Position numbers and translations under genes: made by a program. Below the pieces are notes generated by a model. That model did not search any database. It worked only from the letters and a program-made list of their open reading frames with translations, and was not told where the DNA came from. This document shows positions 34,119-46,063 of a DNA stretch of 64,000 bases, one piece after another. This DNA comes from Anthostomella pinea (taxonomy: Eukaryota; Ascomycota; Sordariomycetes; Xylariales; Xylariaceae), in assembly GCA_963556695.1 (NCBI GenBank), contig CAUWAG010000004.1, forward strand, positions 186,001 to 250,000. The letters run 5' to 3'. Within the stretch, counting starts at the first letter, position 1, and each line of letters starts with the position of its first letter.

Positions 34119-36191
34119 ATGGCTTCAGCGGGCAGCAGTTCAACTGGAGGTCTCCCACTGGAGATCCTCCAGGCGCTGTCCAAGGCCGACCCGATCCTGT
34201 CCTCCGAGACCTTTGCTCAAGTTCCGTTCGAGTCAATCAAAGCCGCTCTGGATCGCCTGTCCTCTCGCTCCATGGTCACCTACCAGCAAGTCGAGCGCGA
34301 GGAGGCAGCTCTAGAGCCCGAAGCAGAGACCATTGTCAGCCATGGCAGCCACGAAGCCCGGGTCTTCGACGCAGTGCACAAGGCGATGGGTGGCCTCTCG
34401 ATACAAGACCTCGAGAAGGAAATTGGCGACAAGAACGTCGCGAAGCTGGGCCAGGGCAAGGCTTTCAAGGCAAAGTGGATCAAGAAGGATGGGGACAAGA
34501 TTGTATCACTGGTAGGTGCCTCTGCGTAGACTGCGCAACATGGCCAAGCTGATATGCCCTTGCCAGGTCGATTCGGTCGACGATGTTACCCGAGATCAGC
34601 TCCGCACAATACAAGAGAAGCGAACCCACGAGCCCAAGGTTATAGCAGACCTAAAAAAGCGCAAACTGCTCAAGCTACAGAAGACCTTCTCCTTCAAGAT
34701 AAGCAAGGGGCCGAAGTTCGCGCTAGAAATCGTTATGGAAGAGACGGACTTAACTGCCGAGATGTTGGCGTCCGGCTCGTGGAAGACGGCAACCTTCAGT
34801 GAGTGACCTGCGCTCGCTGTCTATCCACGTGAGACAGAAGCTGATCCAGTGCGCCTTAGAGCCGTACAACTTCAACGCATTGGGCGCTGACCAGCACGCT
34901 GGCGCTCTTCACCCGCTGAACAAAGTGCGACAGGAATTCCGGTAAGTTAGACAGTGCGGTCAATACTTGCATTGATACTTCGCTTGCCATTGCCTCCAAG
35001 AGCTGACTGTTCTTTCTTCGGTAGACAAATCTTCTTCGAGATGGGTTTCACAGAGATGCCCACGAGTCAGTTTGTCGAGTCCGGCTTCTGGAACTTCGAT
35101 GCCCTCTTCGTGCCTCAGCAACACCCTGCGCGCGACCTCCAAGATACCTTTTACGTTTCCGATCCGAAGAAAGCTGGCAGACCAGGCCCAGTGTCACCGG
35201 ATGACGGCCGGGATTACGACGAATATCTCGAGAATGTGAAGACTGTACATGAGAATGGAAAGTACGGCTCCATTGGCTACAGGTACCCCTGGTCGGAAGA
35301 CGAATCACTACGGTATGTGGCTCCGTTGCCAGAGTACAGTTCAACCCGGACTAATCTGATGCAGACTTGTACTGCGAACACACACGACTGCTGTCTCGGC
35401 TGCCATGCTGTTCAAGTTGGCATCCGAGTACCGTGGTGGTAGCTCACCGCCCGCCAGATACTTCTCCATCGATCGGGTTTTCAGGTAAGAACACGCCCAG
35501 GAAATCACCATCAAACGTACCGGAAAATTCATATACTCATACCATCATAGAAACGAATCCGTAGACGCAACGCATCTGTGCGAGTTTCATCAAGTAGAAG
35601 GTAAGCATTCCTGAGACGTTGGCACCACTGGTATCCTCCATTAGACGGAGACTTGGCGGAGTGCTCACCATACCAGGTGTAATCGCCGAGTTCGGCCTGA
35701 CGTTGGGTGGCCTTATGGATTTCATGGAAATCTTTTTTGCCAAGATGGGTCTGAAGAAGTGAGTCCACTTGAGACCAGCTCCTCCTAATTGTGATCATTG
35801 AGGCGAGACTAACCCAGATGTGCACTCCAGTCTCAAGTTCAAGCCAGCGTAAGCAACATTCCCGTGCTACTGATACTAGCAGAAGCCGACAGAGAGCCCA
35901 ACAACTGACCAATGCAGCTACAACCCCTACACCGAACCGAGTATGGAAATCTTCAGCTACCACGAGGGCCTTGGCAAGATCATTGAGATCGGCAACAGTG
36001 GCATGTTCCGGCCAGAGATGCTCGAAGCCATGGGTCTGCCAAGGAATCTGAGGGTATACGGATTCGGCCTGGGCTTGGAGAGGCCCACGATGATCAAATA
36101 CGGCATCTCCAATATCCGCGAGTTGCTCGGCCACCAGGTCGACCTGAACTTCATAGAGAAGAATCCAGCAGTACGGCTAGACAAGGACTAG
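34119..36191 (+). CDS. FRS2: Cytosolic phenylalanyl-tRNA synthetase, alpha subunit
   Basis: 512 aa in nine exons: 34119-34511, 34567-34798, 34860-34941, 35025-35312, 35365-35484, 35551-35600, 35677-35758, 35831-35848, 35918-36191. All phases agree. It charges tRNA-Phe with phenylalanine as an alpha2-beta2 enzyme. The N-terminus holds small winged-helix-like domains ([24 protein letters not shown]). The catalytic core shows [40 protein letters not shown] (motif 1 region), TYVSDP..., [12 protein letters not shown] and [27 protein letters not shown] (motif 2), and the Phe/ATP pocket [13 protein letters not shown] with [17 protein letters not shown] (motif 3). The eighth exon is only 18 nt. Intact; best-supported gene in the window. 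Symbol is the yeast name for the alpha subunit. Confidence 0.96.
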
Positions 36192-37430
36192 GATAGACAA
36201 GAAACAGAGCAAAGAAACTCATTCCCGGCCGCCTCTCGATTCTCGCGGGTGGGATACGAAGATTCATGTTCTTGATTCCAGTCAAGGCGGCGACCAGAAA
36301 AGATAAAGCACCGGCTTGTTCGTCTGTGAAAACAGCTCTAGTAACATGCCATGCCAATGGCTACCGGAAAGCTGACGGCCTCAAGGTGTCTGAATGGTGA
36401 TGCATCTTCACTTTGCAGAGCCGGCACGTCGTTTTGGGCATACAAAGTCTCCCCGTTTACCCGACTATCCTCCATTGTCGCGGTGCCAGGGTTCCGACTC
36501 TGTTGGGATGGCAAGGGGCAGTTGCTTCAGCGCAGGCGTATGTGCTCTTCTTACAGCATTGCCCATGATATGTGGTTCTTGCTTCCTTGGGGCAGCGCAC
36601 TAGAATACGCCGGAAACCCATAGACTGCAAATCTCAACCGAGCGACGCCTCTGTGATCGTATCCTGCTGGGACTCATAATCCGTGTGTTGCGACCCGGCT
36701 GGACTGAAACAGTTTTTGATCTCATGCTATGTGACCATTGACAACATATGAAATACATATGCACTTCGAGATGGCGGGTTCCCACTACCGTGTTTCGCCC
36801 GTGTCGCCTTGGTCACCGAATTCAGGGGCTCACATATACAAGTCACGGTCAGTTTATGAGCTCACACCCCACGAATGCTGTCAGATCCTTAACCAGGTAA
36901 AATGGTGCTGGTTCCGCTAGCCTCGGCCATCCACTTGCCACCAGGATTTCATACAAGCCGGTTGCGGGATCATCTGATCCGTGAAGCTCCTTTTCGTCGT
37001 CCCGAACACGCTTCGGGCGGGTTGTCCGCATGGTCTATGATCGTGTTCTTGGCCATCGACTGCTGTTTCAGCTGGCTATCAAGACCGTGGCCTGCGTTCA
37101 ACACATTCTGAACGCGAGGCTCGCTGTGTTCCCGACCTTGAGGTGAGGACTGCTTCAGCGATGCCTAGCCAACCTCTTATGAGTTTACAAGAGCCGGGGA
37201 GCTCGACCTGTCTTCGGACATGCAGGGCACCATAACGTATAGGTTGACCAACCCTTGGGTAGCGATTCTGCCATCGTGGCACCTGTCAGACGGGCAACTG
37301 CACAATTCTAATCTGGACCTACATCATTACCCATGCGTATATCGTCGTGTGCAGTGTCTGTCTCGACACCAGTCCTCGGCTGGAGCTACACCCCTTTTCG
37401 ACACCAACATCGTAACGCAATGCCAGCCGC
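36192..37430. other. Intergenic, no gene recognised
   Basis: Short motif-free frames only. The right edge grades into the coding relic at about 37431-37690. Confidence 0.4.
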
Positions 37431-37690
37431 GTGAGCTTTCCTGCCGCCCTAACGGGCCAGAATGGCGACTATTATGAGCTCCGACGCGAGGACAACCTGG
37501 TGTGGGCTTCTCCTCAGTTCGCCGGTGAGTTCGCCGCAGTAGCCGGGCAGGCCCTCTTGAACACCACACTTTACCGCGCCTTGTACTGATGAGCGCCGCC
37601 ATATATGGGTTCACCGTGGTGACCACGGGCAAGTTCCGCACCTCGGGCGTCCGCTCGACCGGCAACCCACCCAATGCGCGGGCCGGTAAT
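37431..37690 (+). pseudogene. Remnant of an unrecognised membrane-type protein
   Basis: In one frame the DNA reads VSFPAALTGQNGDYYELRREDNLVWASPQFAGEFAAVAGQALLNTTLYRALY and then stops at TGA. One base further along, the adjacent frame continues LMSAAIYGFTVVTTGKFRTSGVRSTGNPPNARAG. The joined peptide looks like genuine protein (helical, amphipathic then hydrophobic), so this is a decayed gene piece with a one-base deletion at TAC/TGATG. I do not recognise the family and found no start or further exons. Confidence 0.5.
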
Positions 37691-38268
37691 CGGAGACACG
37701 CTGGTCTGGATGGTGATAAGTAATCTTGCGAGTAGGAAAGTCCACTTTGGAAGAGCTTCCTGCTTCCCCTGCTTTTCTACATACGGGCCCAGGAGTTACT
37801 CGGCTTGGAACCGGTTGCGGATCCGGAACAGCTTGAATATGGGAGGAGACGGATGGAGGTTAAGCCACAAGATGGTGTACATGTCAGTCTCTAGATTTGT
37901 GGAAGTGCAGACGCATAAGCGACAGACGTATCAGCTTGGTTCCGATATAGATTCTTCAGACAGCGAAGGTTGGCGGAGTTTCTGCTTCATGTTATGGATC
38001 TAGGCTCTGCGGTCCGATGGCTTCCCAATATGCTGGCTGTCAGGATTGTTTACAGGTACACATGTGCCATGCGCGATCTTGACGACTTGAAGTCTACGAC
38101 TATCATACTGACTAAATAACCCCCCCCCCCCCCCCCCTAGTCAACCCTCGCCGAGATCTTGGATTCCCTCACGTCTAAGAAAGTCCCGACATGCGTCCAT
38201 CACAACCCCCGAACCTATTTTAGGTCATATGTCAAGCCATACCTGGACCTAGCTAAACACCAGCGCTG
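37691..38268. other. Intergenic, includes an 18-base C run
   Basis: A homopolymer of 18 C at 38120-38137 is the only structure seen. No gene recognised. Confidence 0.5.
38120..38137 (+). repeat. Poly-C run of 18 bases
   Basis: Uninterrupted C homopolymer just downstream of the FAD monooxygenase gene's stop codon side. The number of Cs is likely uncertain for assembly reasons. Confidence 0.9.
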
Positions 38269-39639
38269 TCAATTCAACGGTCGGAAAATCGCCTTCGCCT
38301 TCTCAAGTTCAGCGACCAGGTTAATATCCCAAATCCAACTCATGCGCGACTTCATGTCCCGCTCAACAGCCTCGAGGTCATCCCCCTGCGACTCGAAGTC
38401 ATAGAGCAATCCCGCCTGTCTGCTAGTCTCGACAAGCTTCAGCGTCCGCGGCCTCCTAATCTCTTCATATGCCCTAAAAGCCCTGTGTAGACCCCCCACG
38501 GACCTAGCCTCTGCGATGAGGTTCCCGAGGATATAGCAGTCCTCGATGCAGATGCCGGCCCCCGCCCCCTGATGCGGAGTGCTGGCGTGCGCAGCGTCGC
38601 CGACGAGGCAGATGAGCGGCTGCGAACCGTGGTACGTCGGCGCTGGCGGGTGGTTGAACAGCGCCCATACGTCTGGCTTCTCCATTGCGGCGACGATGGC
38701 GCTGCAGCTCGGACCCCAGGTGCGGTAGTTGGCCACCATTTCCTCCTTTGTTGTCGGCACGACCCATCGAGAGTCCGTCCACGTCTCGCATGAATTGAAT
38801 GCCACGACTTTCACGCGGAGTCAGCGAAGGTTAAAAAGTTGATAAGGGTAGAGGTTGAGAGCGCACATACCATTCAGCGTCTTCCCCTTCTCTATCGGGA
38901 ACGTGATCATGTGACCGTGGTAGCCCAGGTACATCTGGCTATTCATCGCCTGCTCCTCGCCGAGCATCTCGACCGCTTTCGCCATTGGGATCAAGCCCCT
39001 GTACACGTACTTACCGGTGAAAACGGCCCGCTTCTCTTTTCCCAATAACAGCTCCCGTGTGCGCGATTTGATGCCATCGCAGCCAAGAACAGCAGTATGT
39101 TGCGCACTCGTGCCGTCCGCAAAATGCAAGACTACGTCTTCCGAGCCGTCCGGCTGGGTGACATCGAGAAGCCTCTTGCAAAACCTGGGGACCGACTCCG
39201 GTATCAGCTTGACCAGCTGATTCAAGAAGTGCGCGCGATGCACGCCGCCCCTGGGACCGTCACCGGTGTAGTACACTTCGAACATAGGGGCTCCGTTCTT
39301 CAGCTTCTCGTAGTCCTCCCGTTTGACGAGTCCGTTATCTCCGACTTTCTTGTGGTCACCGAGTCGCACGGTGAACCAGATGTGCTCCTTGCTTTCCCAC
39401 TGGCGGGTCCGGCAGCGCTCGTAAGCCGCCTCCATCTCTGGGGATATCAGGCCCATTCCTCTGACGGCGTTGGGCCCGAATCCCACGCCGGCTCCGATCT
39501 CCCCGAAGCTGGCCGCCGACTCGTAGATCGTGACGTTTATGTTGTGCTTCAGGAGACTGATGGCGAGGGTTAGGCCCGTGATGCCGCCGCCGACGATGGC
39601 GAGGTTCAAGGACTCGTTTGGTGATGTTGTGCTTGCCAT
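38269..39639 (-). CDS. FAD-dependent monooxygenase, salicylate-hydroxylase-like
   Basis: 435 aa in two exons (39639-38871, 38807-38269), phases agreeing. Class A flavoprotein hydroxylase using NAD(P)H and O2. Motifs: LAIVGGGITGLTLAISLLKHNINVTIYES (FAD ADP-binding), RAHFLNQLVKLIPE, VLGCDGIKSRTR (the DG motif that binds both FAD and NADPH) and, in exon 2, LICLVGDAAHASTPHQGAGAGICIEDCYILG (the GD motif for FAD ribose). Length and layout fit salicylate/zeaxanthin-type enzymes. The substrate is uncertain; aromatic acid hydroxylation or a step in secondary metabolism are both common for this family. No biosynthetic core enzyme is nearby. Confidence 0.9.
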
Positions 39640-40875
39640 TGCTATAGCAGCTCTCAGCTAAAGATATTGTAGAGAAAGAAGACAGTGTTACAGGTAGGGT
39701 ATGAAGTCTCGTGCTAAATTTATGCGTACTCGCTTACACGCTTGGATACTACGCGGGATATCCGCGTGAGGAGAAGGGATCTCGAGTGGGGAACCGGTAG
39801 ATATCGTCCACTGCCAGTGGTCAGACAGGCAGAGCGTTACATCGCTGCAGTAGATAACGTATGCGTGTACCAGGCCTTGTAGGAATCGTGTTTGGCCTTG
39901 TGGATGGGGACGGCCTCTCCTGGTGGGAATGGTTAGTATTTGCTGCTGAGAGACTGATCCGTTGTAAGCAGTAAACCTCGAGTTGTACGGCTCAGCTATA
40001 CTGAGTGGTCTCGAGTCTTTGATTGGCCTTGGCCTTGTTACTATTCGAATACCCGAAACGCGGCTTCTTGTCTTGCCAAGGGAATATTACATACGGAACG
40101 ACTCATTTTAGACGTGTTGATATTTGAATTTAGTTGAGTTGCGTTAGATATCGACCATTGGCTTACAGTTAGGGCAGAGGGAATGTGGGTGCAAGAAAGG
40201 GGTAACTACAGCTGGAAAGGCCGCAAATCGCAATCAAGCAAGAGGACGAGTTCGCGCTATACACTATCAGCAGCGGAAACCAGGGAATTGGACTTCGTAA
40301 GCTAACGGACGGGCTCGCTGTCTGCAGCAAACCAGGACTTCTCGAGGGACGCGACGTTGTCGACTGGGCCGCCGTCGCGAGGTGGGCGGCGCGGACACTG
40401 GTTGTGGGTTTGCTGCCCGATGGTCGGTCCTTGAAGGGCGTTCTCGTCGCGCTCGCCGTGCTGGCGGGCTGGCGGGCGACCCTTGGGGATTTTGTGGATG
40501 CGGTGGCTGGGGTTATGGAGAGTAGTGGTTTGATGAGCGATGTGGTGTCAAGCAGCGATGAGAGACATTTGATACCTTCCCATTTCTTTTCGAGTTGTGA
40601 TATCACGGCATAACACCAACACTCATCCAAGAAGGTGAGCAATTGTCCGAATAGTAATGATTATAACGCCACAGCGCCATGGTGGTGATTCGTTCGATGT
40701 CTATGAAAGTAGCAACAGCCCGTACAGCCAAGTCCAGGACTCCAAGAAAAAGGAAACCCAAACGCCATCACCCACGAGCTCCACCCGCTAGCAAAGACAG
40801 AAAGAAGTACCAACACCTGGAACCTACCCGGAAGGAATGAAAGTCAAATGAATGCCACGCGGGCAAGAAGGCCTG
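39640..40875. other. Promoter of the FAD monooxygenase and 3' flank of the unknown gene
   Basis: Frames at 40169-40642 minus and 40404-40613 plus overlap each other and have no motif. No gene recognised. Confidence 0.45.
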
Positions 40876-42225
40876 TCAGCTATCACTCGATGCCTCGACC
40901 TTTGCAGGAACACTGCTGGGTATTGGCTCCTTCTCTAAGATGGTCGGATCTTGTTCGAAATCGGGGCCCTGCACAACCCTCTGGAACGTACCTCGTACGT
41001 CTCGCTCGATGACACTCACAGACCCTTCCAGCCTCTCAGGGCCCGACAAGACGCGCGAGAGATAACGCAGTGCACTTGTCAAGGCAGCCGAGCCTCCAAC
41101 CATGACGACTTCGGTGAGGAACGCCGGCATATAGGTCGGTTGCACGGCGGGCTTGTCGACCGAGCCATCTATATTCAAGGAGTGGATGAGCGACTGCTTG
41201 ACCTTGGTGTCTAGTGAGGACCACACTTGGTCGTAAAGCTGCGCCTTCTCGAGGTTGTCGACGTTGCCCAAGCACAGGATGCGCGAAAAGGCGCGCTCCT
41301 CCTCATTGCTGATGTGGAGTTGCCGAAACCCGCTTTTGCGAAGGAGTTCGCCCTGCCAAGACAAGATCATGTCGTAGCCTGCGCGGAGATTCAGGTCGCC
41401 CTTGACGATGCACGCTGTGGCGTCGTAGACGTTACGCCAGGCGGAAAAGAGGGGCTCGGTCAGCCTCGAGACACAGGTCCAGTCCATATGACCGCCTGCG
41501 CCTGCAACATCCAGCAGCTGCTCCATAAATCGGAGGTCAAAGGCGTGCTCATGACCGCGCATGTCGCGGAGGCCTGAGAGACAAGCTGGAACGTTCTCGG
41601 CCTGAACGAGCTGGGCGAAGTTGAAGTCAGCGCCGAGCCTGATGCCGCGCACGATGTCGTCGACGTTCTTCTGCGGCAGATGGGCCGGGCCTTTTAGGCA
41701 CTTGACGAGGCCGACACTGACGACCTTGAACAGAATCAGGTCGTGGTTGGAGGATGAGATGTCCTCCTTAGTTTTAAGCTGATAATCCACGGCGAGCTCG
41801 GGGTCCTTGCCCAGGTCGTTGATAATCAGGGAGGTGATGAGGGCGTAGAGATCACTCTGGCAACTGAATGCGTCCTTAAAGAAGTTCTGCATCCACTCGA
41901 AGGACTTGCGCGACAGCGGCTTCGTCTTGTCCTGGTTGGCGATGAAGGTGTCATATTTGCCGTTGTGGATCCATTTGAGGGCCAGGATGCCGATGAGCGT
42001 GCGGTTCACCTCGTCGTAGTCGGCGTCGAACAGGATATGCGATGGGGACGGCTTGTCGGTCACGGTCGGCTCCCCGCTCCGGATCGCATAGGCCCGCGTG
42101 AGACGCTTCAGCTCATGCTTAAAGTCCTTGTTAATGAGCTCGATAAGGTCGTTGTCGGATAGTGCAAAGAGCGCCTTTGCATCGGCGGTGTAGTCCCACA
42201 GCGACGAGGGTGTAGTGGTGGACAT
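40876..42225 (-). CDS. Conserved fungal protein of unknown function (449 aa)
   Basis: Single long exon with good codon usage and no intron. Starts MSTTTPSSLWDYTADAKALFALSD. It is mainly helical. YALITSLIINDLGKDPELAVDYQ and SSSNHDLILFKVV contain acidic/histidine pairs that loosely recall HD-type metal hydrolases, but the spacing is not diagnostic and I do not assign activity. A Gly/His-containing stretch (VAGAGGHMDWTCVS) and a C-terminal Arg-rich portion follow. The ATG at 42225 starts the longest frame. Intact. It is divergent from the MYND gene, sharing a 798-bp region. Confidence 0.65.
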   Translation of the reverse strand: MSTTTPSSLWDYTADAKALFALSDNDLIELINKDFKHELKRLTRAYAIRSGEPTVTDKPSPSHILFDADYDEVNRTLIGILALKWIHNGKYDTFIANQDKTKPLSRKSFEWMQNFFKDAFSCQSDLYALITSLIINDLGKDPELAVDYQLKTKEDISSSNHDLILFKVVSVGLVKCLKGPAHLPQKNVDDIVRGIRLGADFNFAQLVQAENVPACLSGLRDMRGHEHAFDLRFMEQLLDVAGAGGHMDWTCVSRLTEPLFSAWRNVYDATACIVKGDLNLRAGYDMILSWQGELLRKSGFRQLHISNEEERAFSRILCLGNVDNLEKAQLYDQVWSSLDTKVKQSLIHSLNIDGSVDKPAVQPTYMPAFLTEVVMVGGSAALTSALRYLSRVLSGPERLEGSVSVIERDVRGTFQRVVQGPDFEQDPTILEKEPIPSSVPAKVEASSDS

Positions 42226-43023
42226 ATCGCGGTGGTGCAGGTGAAATGGGAGGAGGGGTGGCGGGCTCGGAGGCGGGCTCGACGGGACAGTCTGGTGGTG
42301 GTAGCAGTCGGCAGATGCAGGTGCTAGTAGAGGTTAGGTACGGTAGGTAATACAGGCAGAAACATTCGAACGGAGGGAACACCTGCAGCTTCTACTATCT
42401 AGGCGGGGGCTCAGCCTCAAATAGTGCAGCTACCGTACCTAGATACCTACCTAGGTACTAAGGTAAGCAATATTGAACATCAGGGGCAATAACATTTTCA
42501 TTCTCTTTGATGCGTGCGTCGCATCTGCCCAACTGGTCTTCATTCTTTGACTCTTCATTCCTTGACTACAACATGTGCTCCCCCGCTATTCTACCAACGC
42601 CAACAGCGCCCGATTCACACAGCCAACCAACAGCGGTAGCCAACATAGCTTAGGTACCCTCTGGATTGAATGCAACGATGTTCTCTCATCCGAGTGTCAC
42701 TTGCAGCAGGCACAGTGCAGGATATATTGCAGCTGCCTACCTCACTTACGTTGCTGGCCCCGTTGGTCCTTCCGTTTGGTGCCCATGGCATCCTTCACGC
42801 CAGATGACGGGAGCTGGCAGGTGCAAACGGGGCCACCAGCACGGTCAGTTAGGTGCTACTACCTAGATTCACCACCGCTGGAACAGCATCTGTCTTTTCT
42901 TCGACAGCAGCTTCAGACTTCAATGCTTGCCGCTGTCACATACCGGTGCCTACCTACCTACTGGACCAGTCATCGTGACACACCACGCCGAGCAGTCGAG
43001 TCAGCCCATAGGTAGCCCGGATC
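42226..43023. promoter_or_regulatory. Divergent region between the unknown gene and the MYND gene
   Basis: Contains clustered CCTACCTAGGTAC-type sequences around 42433-42460 with an ACCTAGGT palindrome at 42449-42456, and further CTACCTA units near 42951-42962. Open frames here are not supported as genes. Confidence 0.5.
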
Positions 43024-44014
43024 ATGGCAGCCACGAAGCCCCTGGTCCTCCTGCTCCAATCCGGCGACGGATGGCAAGGCCTCTTCGACCTTTACAAGGC
43101 TCTTTACACCAAGATCGAGGAGGACTTCACCATTATCCAGACCAAGTCCCTGACAACACAACACCTTGCCGTCGCAAAAGCTGTCATTGACTTCGATGGC
43201 GGTCTTCCCCAGAAGAAGCACAAGAACATCCAAATCCACCTTGACCACTATGTCAGGACGGGCGGTACCCTGATCCTCGCATGTCTGTTCACCAGCTTCG
43301 TTCGACCCGACGACTTTGAGCACTTGTGTCAAGAAATGAGCCTGCCTTGGACGTATGGAGATTATCACGTACGTAAACCCCCAAGGAGGTCCGTCGTATC
43401 TGGCAACAATATTCAGTCGTCAGACATATCTCAGCATCAGACCGGTCACGCTGACATCACCCAGCGCACTGACTTTGTGCTGAATCCCGCTTTCGCACCT
43501 GTCTTTGGTAGAGAGGCTTTCCAGAAGCTCGTGCAGTCATACAGCATGAAAGCTGCACACCTGATCAATGTGCCCGCTGCCGCCAAGGTCTACGCTCCAA
43601 CCGATGACTCGCGTACTCTGTCTCTGGTCTTTGCCCCTGAACCAGTCGACACGACACAGACTCCGGCCGTTTGTCATAATCATGGACGAGGCCATATCGC
43701 CTACATCGGCGACGTGAACAACGAGAGTGGCTCACAAGCTCTGCTTGTAGCTATGTTGAGTAATTAACTGGCACCTTGCGCGCCGACGGTGAGAATGCTC
43801 ATATGGGCCAGGAACCGCGGCAAATGCGCCTCCTCGGGAAGATGCGGTCGACGAGATGACAAGTCTTCCAGCTCTGGTCTCTGGCTGTGAGGTGTGCGGG
43901 AAGGATACTCCAGCCAAGAAGTGCGGTCGCTGCAAGAAGGTGCAGTACTGTTCCGTTGAATGCCAAAAGGTGGACTGGAAGTCTCACAAGAAGTACTACT
44001 GCTCAGCTGCCTGA
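43024..44014 (+). CDS. MYND zinc-finger protein
   Basis: 280 aa from three exons: 43024-43368, 43465-43759, 43812-44014. The first part is a conserved fungal domain of unknown role ([82 protein letters not shown]). The third exon encodes a MYND finger, [39 protein letters not shown], with the CxxC, CxxC, CxxxC and HxxxC ligands in place; MYND fingers bind proline-rich peptides. Intron 1 (96 nt) contains no stop and is a multiple of three; intron 2 contains TAA at its start. Splicing was chosen because YHRTDF across intron 1 looks more natural and the finger needs intron 2 removed. Confidence 0.87.
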
Positions 44015-46063
44015 CTCGATTCAGCACATTGGGGATGGTGAAGAGCAAGACCCGGTGAGCACTGCTGGGCATTATGTTAGCTGGTCCGTGGTTCAGTTGG
44101 TAAACGCAAGGAAACTCCATTAAGAACCTGAACTTGAAGAACACACCCGCCCCAAACATGTATCAGAGATAGCCATCTTGCTCGCAAATCAAGACGAACT
44201 TTCCGTCGTCATGTTTCATGCGTGAGAATTCCACGCACTCGACTCTCGTCAACAAGTAACCCTTCTATTTACGGCGTCTACCTTTGCAAGTGTACTCTAT
44301 CTGCGTATTAGCACCCACTTAAGACTAGTCCGTACTTCATACGGCGTGTAAGGCGCTCCTATCCGTACTCGAGGGTCCTGTTGCACATCGCCGGTCAAGC
44401 ACAAGCCTGCTAACTGCCACTTTAAAACTACAACCAGATCTTACCATTCTTCACGCCATCATTTTGCCCGCTTGTCATTGCTTTTAGAGGAGTGAAATGA
44501 ATTTCAGACGGTGAATGTACATGATCGCATTTCGTGGGCCACAGCTACGCCCTGCCGTTGTTTGGCATTTTACTTGGACACCACTACCTCTGCTTTCCAT
44601 CTGGGCTGACTATTTGGTCCAAGCAGTATGGGCACGCTGGCAATCAGGTGTCTCTACAGTATCTGACCAATTTGAAGTCAAGTGCTTCCTAGCACTTGCT
44701 CATCCGGTTAGCATGCTCCCACTCATCAAGTAGGTCCCCAACTTGGCATTTCAGAGGAACGAAATCAGACCATGCCCGTGGAGTCTCGACCATCGCCATC
44801 CCTGGGAACATATCTCAATCACTCCGTATCCCAGAGTATTAGCCTGGTTACCACCTCGCTCCCTGATGTTTGTATCGGTCCCGTGAAGCGGAGCTGATAG
44901 TTGCCCGAAAACTATTCTTGTGTGCCATCTGGAGGTCATGGTACTCATCGGGCCTTCCGCATTTCGTGCCGTGTTGCCCAGCAAGGCCTTAGTATTCATG
45001 GACCCATACGGCCGGAGTAGCCTCACTTAGATAGTAGAGCCTCGACAGAAGACCCGTCATAATCTCCCGTCTCTTACTCGCTTTGGTGCTTCAATCCCTG
45101 TGTCTGGACTGCCTCGATGTCTCTGAGGGCTTGTCTGAAATTATCGTCATTGATGATTTGGACAATTCTCTTATATTTGTTATTCGATAGCAGAGCATCC
45201 CGATAAATATCGTTTCATACGTATCCACAATCAAAAACATCCGGGCCGGCCCAGTAAACTCACGGACCACGTCAGACGAAAAGTCAAGCAACCGTTCTAT
45301 TTTGATTTCCTGAATACGCGCCCTAAGACCTCGCACATAAGTGGGCGATTGGCTGGGGCGTTGAGGTATATGCCGAGCGGTTTATTGCGCTGCTCGCATT
45401 GCCCGCAGAAGGGACCAACAGCCCAATCCTACTTCACCAAGTGCATCGATTAGGACTCTGGAATCTGCTAGAAGATTCTGACCGTTCACTCGATAGTCGC
45501 TGCATATTCAGGCAATCTGAACAGGCAAGAGTCCGCAGCGGTCATCTCGTATGAATCGCAAATTTGGCTGTAGAACTTCCTTATGCATTTGCATGCCAAG
45601 TGAGACTGCAGTGGCGGAACGGGTAAGAACACCAATAGCATATGCTCAGGCACACCACGGGCGTGGATGCCATTGCTTGAAACAGGGGTAACCGTAGAAA
45701 GGGGGAGCTCCTTTATAAGCATACCTCCGTCCGATTCAATAAGGGCTGAGACAACGCAGGGGCTACTGCACAGGCCACATATGCATCAAGCCTGGAGAAG
45801 TCCAAATGCCACTCAGATGCAAATGCCCCAGGCAAGCAGTGACCAGCAATCAGCAACACCGTGCAACAGAGCAAACGACTCCATACCCTGCGTTGGAATG
45901 TGCTCGCTGTCGCATTTTGATGACCGCGTCCATCATACAGAAGCTTGAGTCCATAGAATGATGTTGAACAGGCATGAAAAGGCGTGCTAGCGTTTAGCGA
46001 CACCTCACATTAGGAGAAGTGATAAGGCAAAAACGGTAAGTGTTCATCCCACCCTGAGCCCCA
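44015..46063. other. Intergenic, no gene recognised
   Basis: Two kilobases of short motif-free frames on both strands. A TGGTTCAGTTGGTAAACGC stretch near 44089 looks superficially like a tRNA D-arm but has no cloverleaf partner. Confidence 0.45.

Noticed and set aside
1944..39639. Secondary-metabolite gene cluster (P450, GMC oxidoreductase, FAD monooxygenase)
   Set aside because: No polyketide synthase, peptide synthetase or terpene cyclase is present, and the three enzymes are 20 kb or more apart, separated by housekeeping genes.
44085..44125. Possible tRNA (GGTTCAGTTGGTAAACGC)
   Set aside because: No anticodon stem, T arm or acceptor pairing can be drawn around it.
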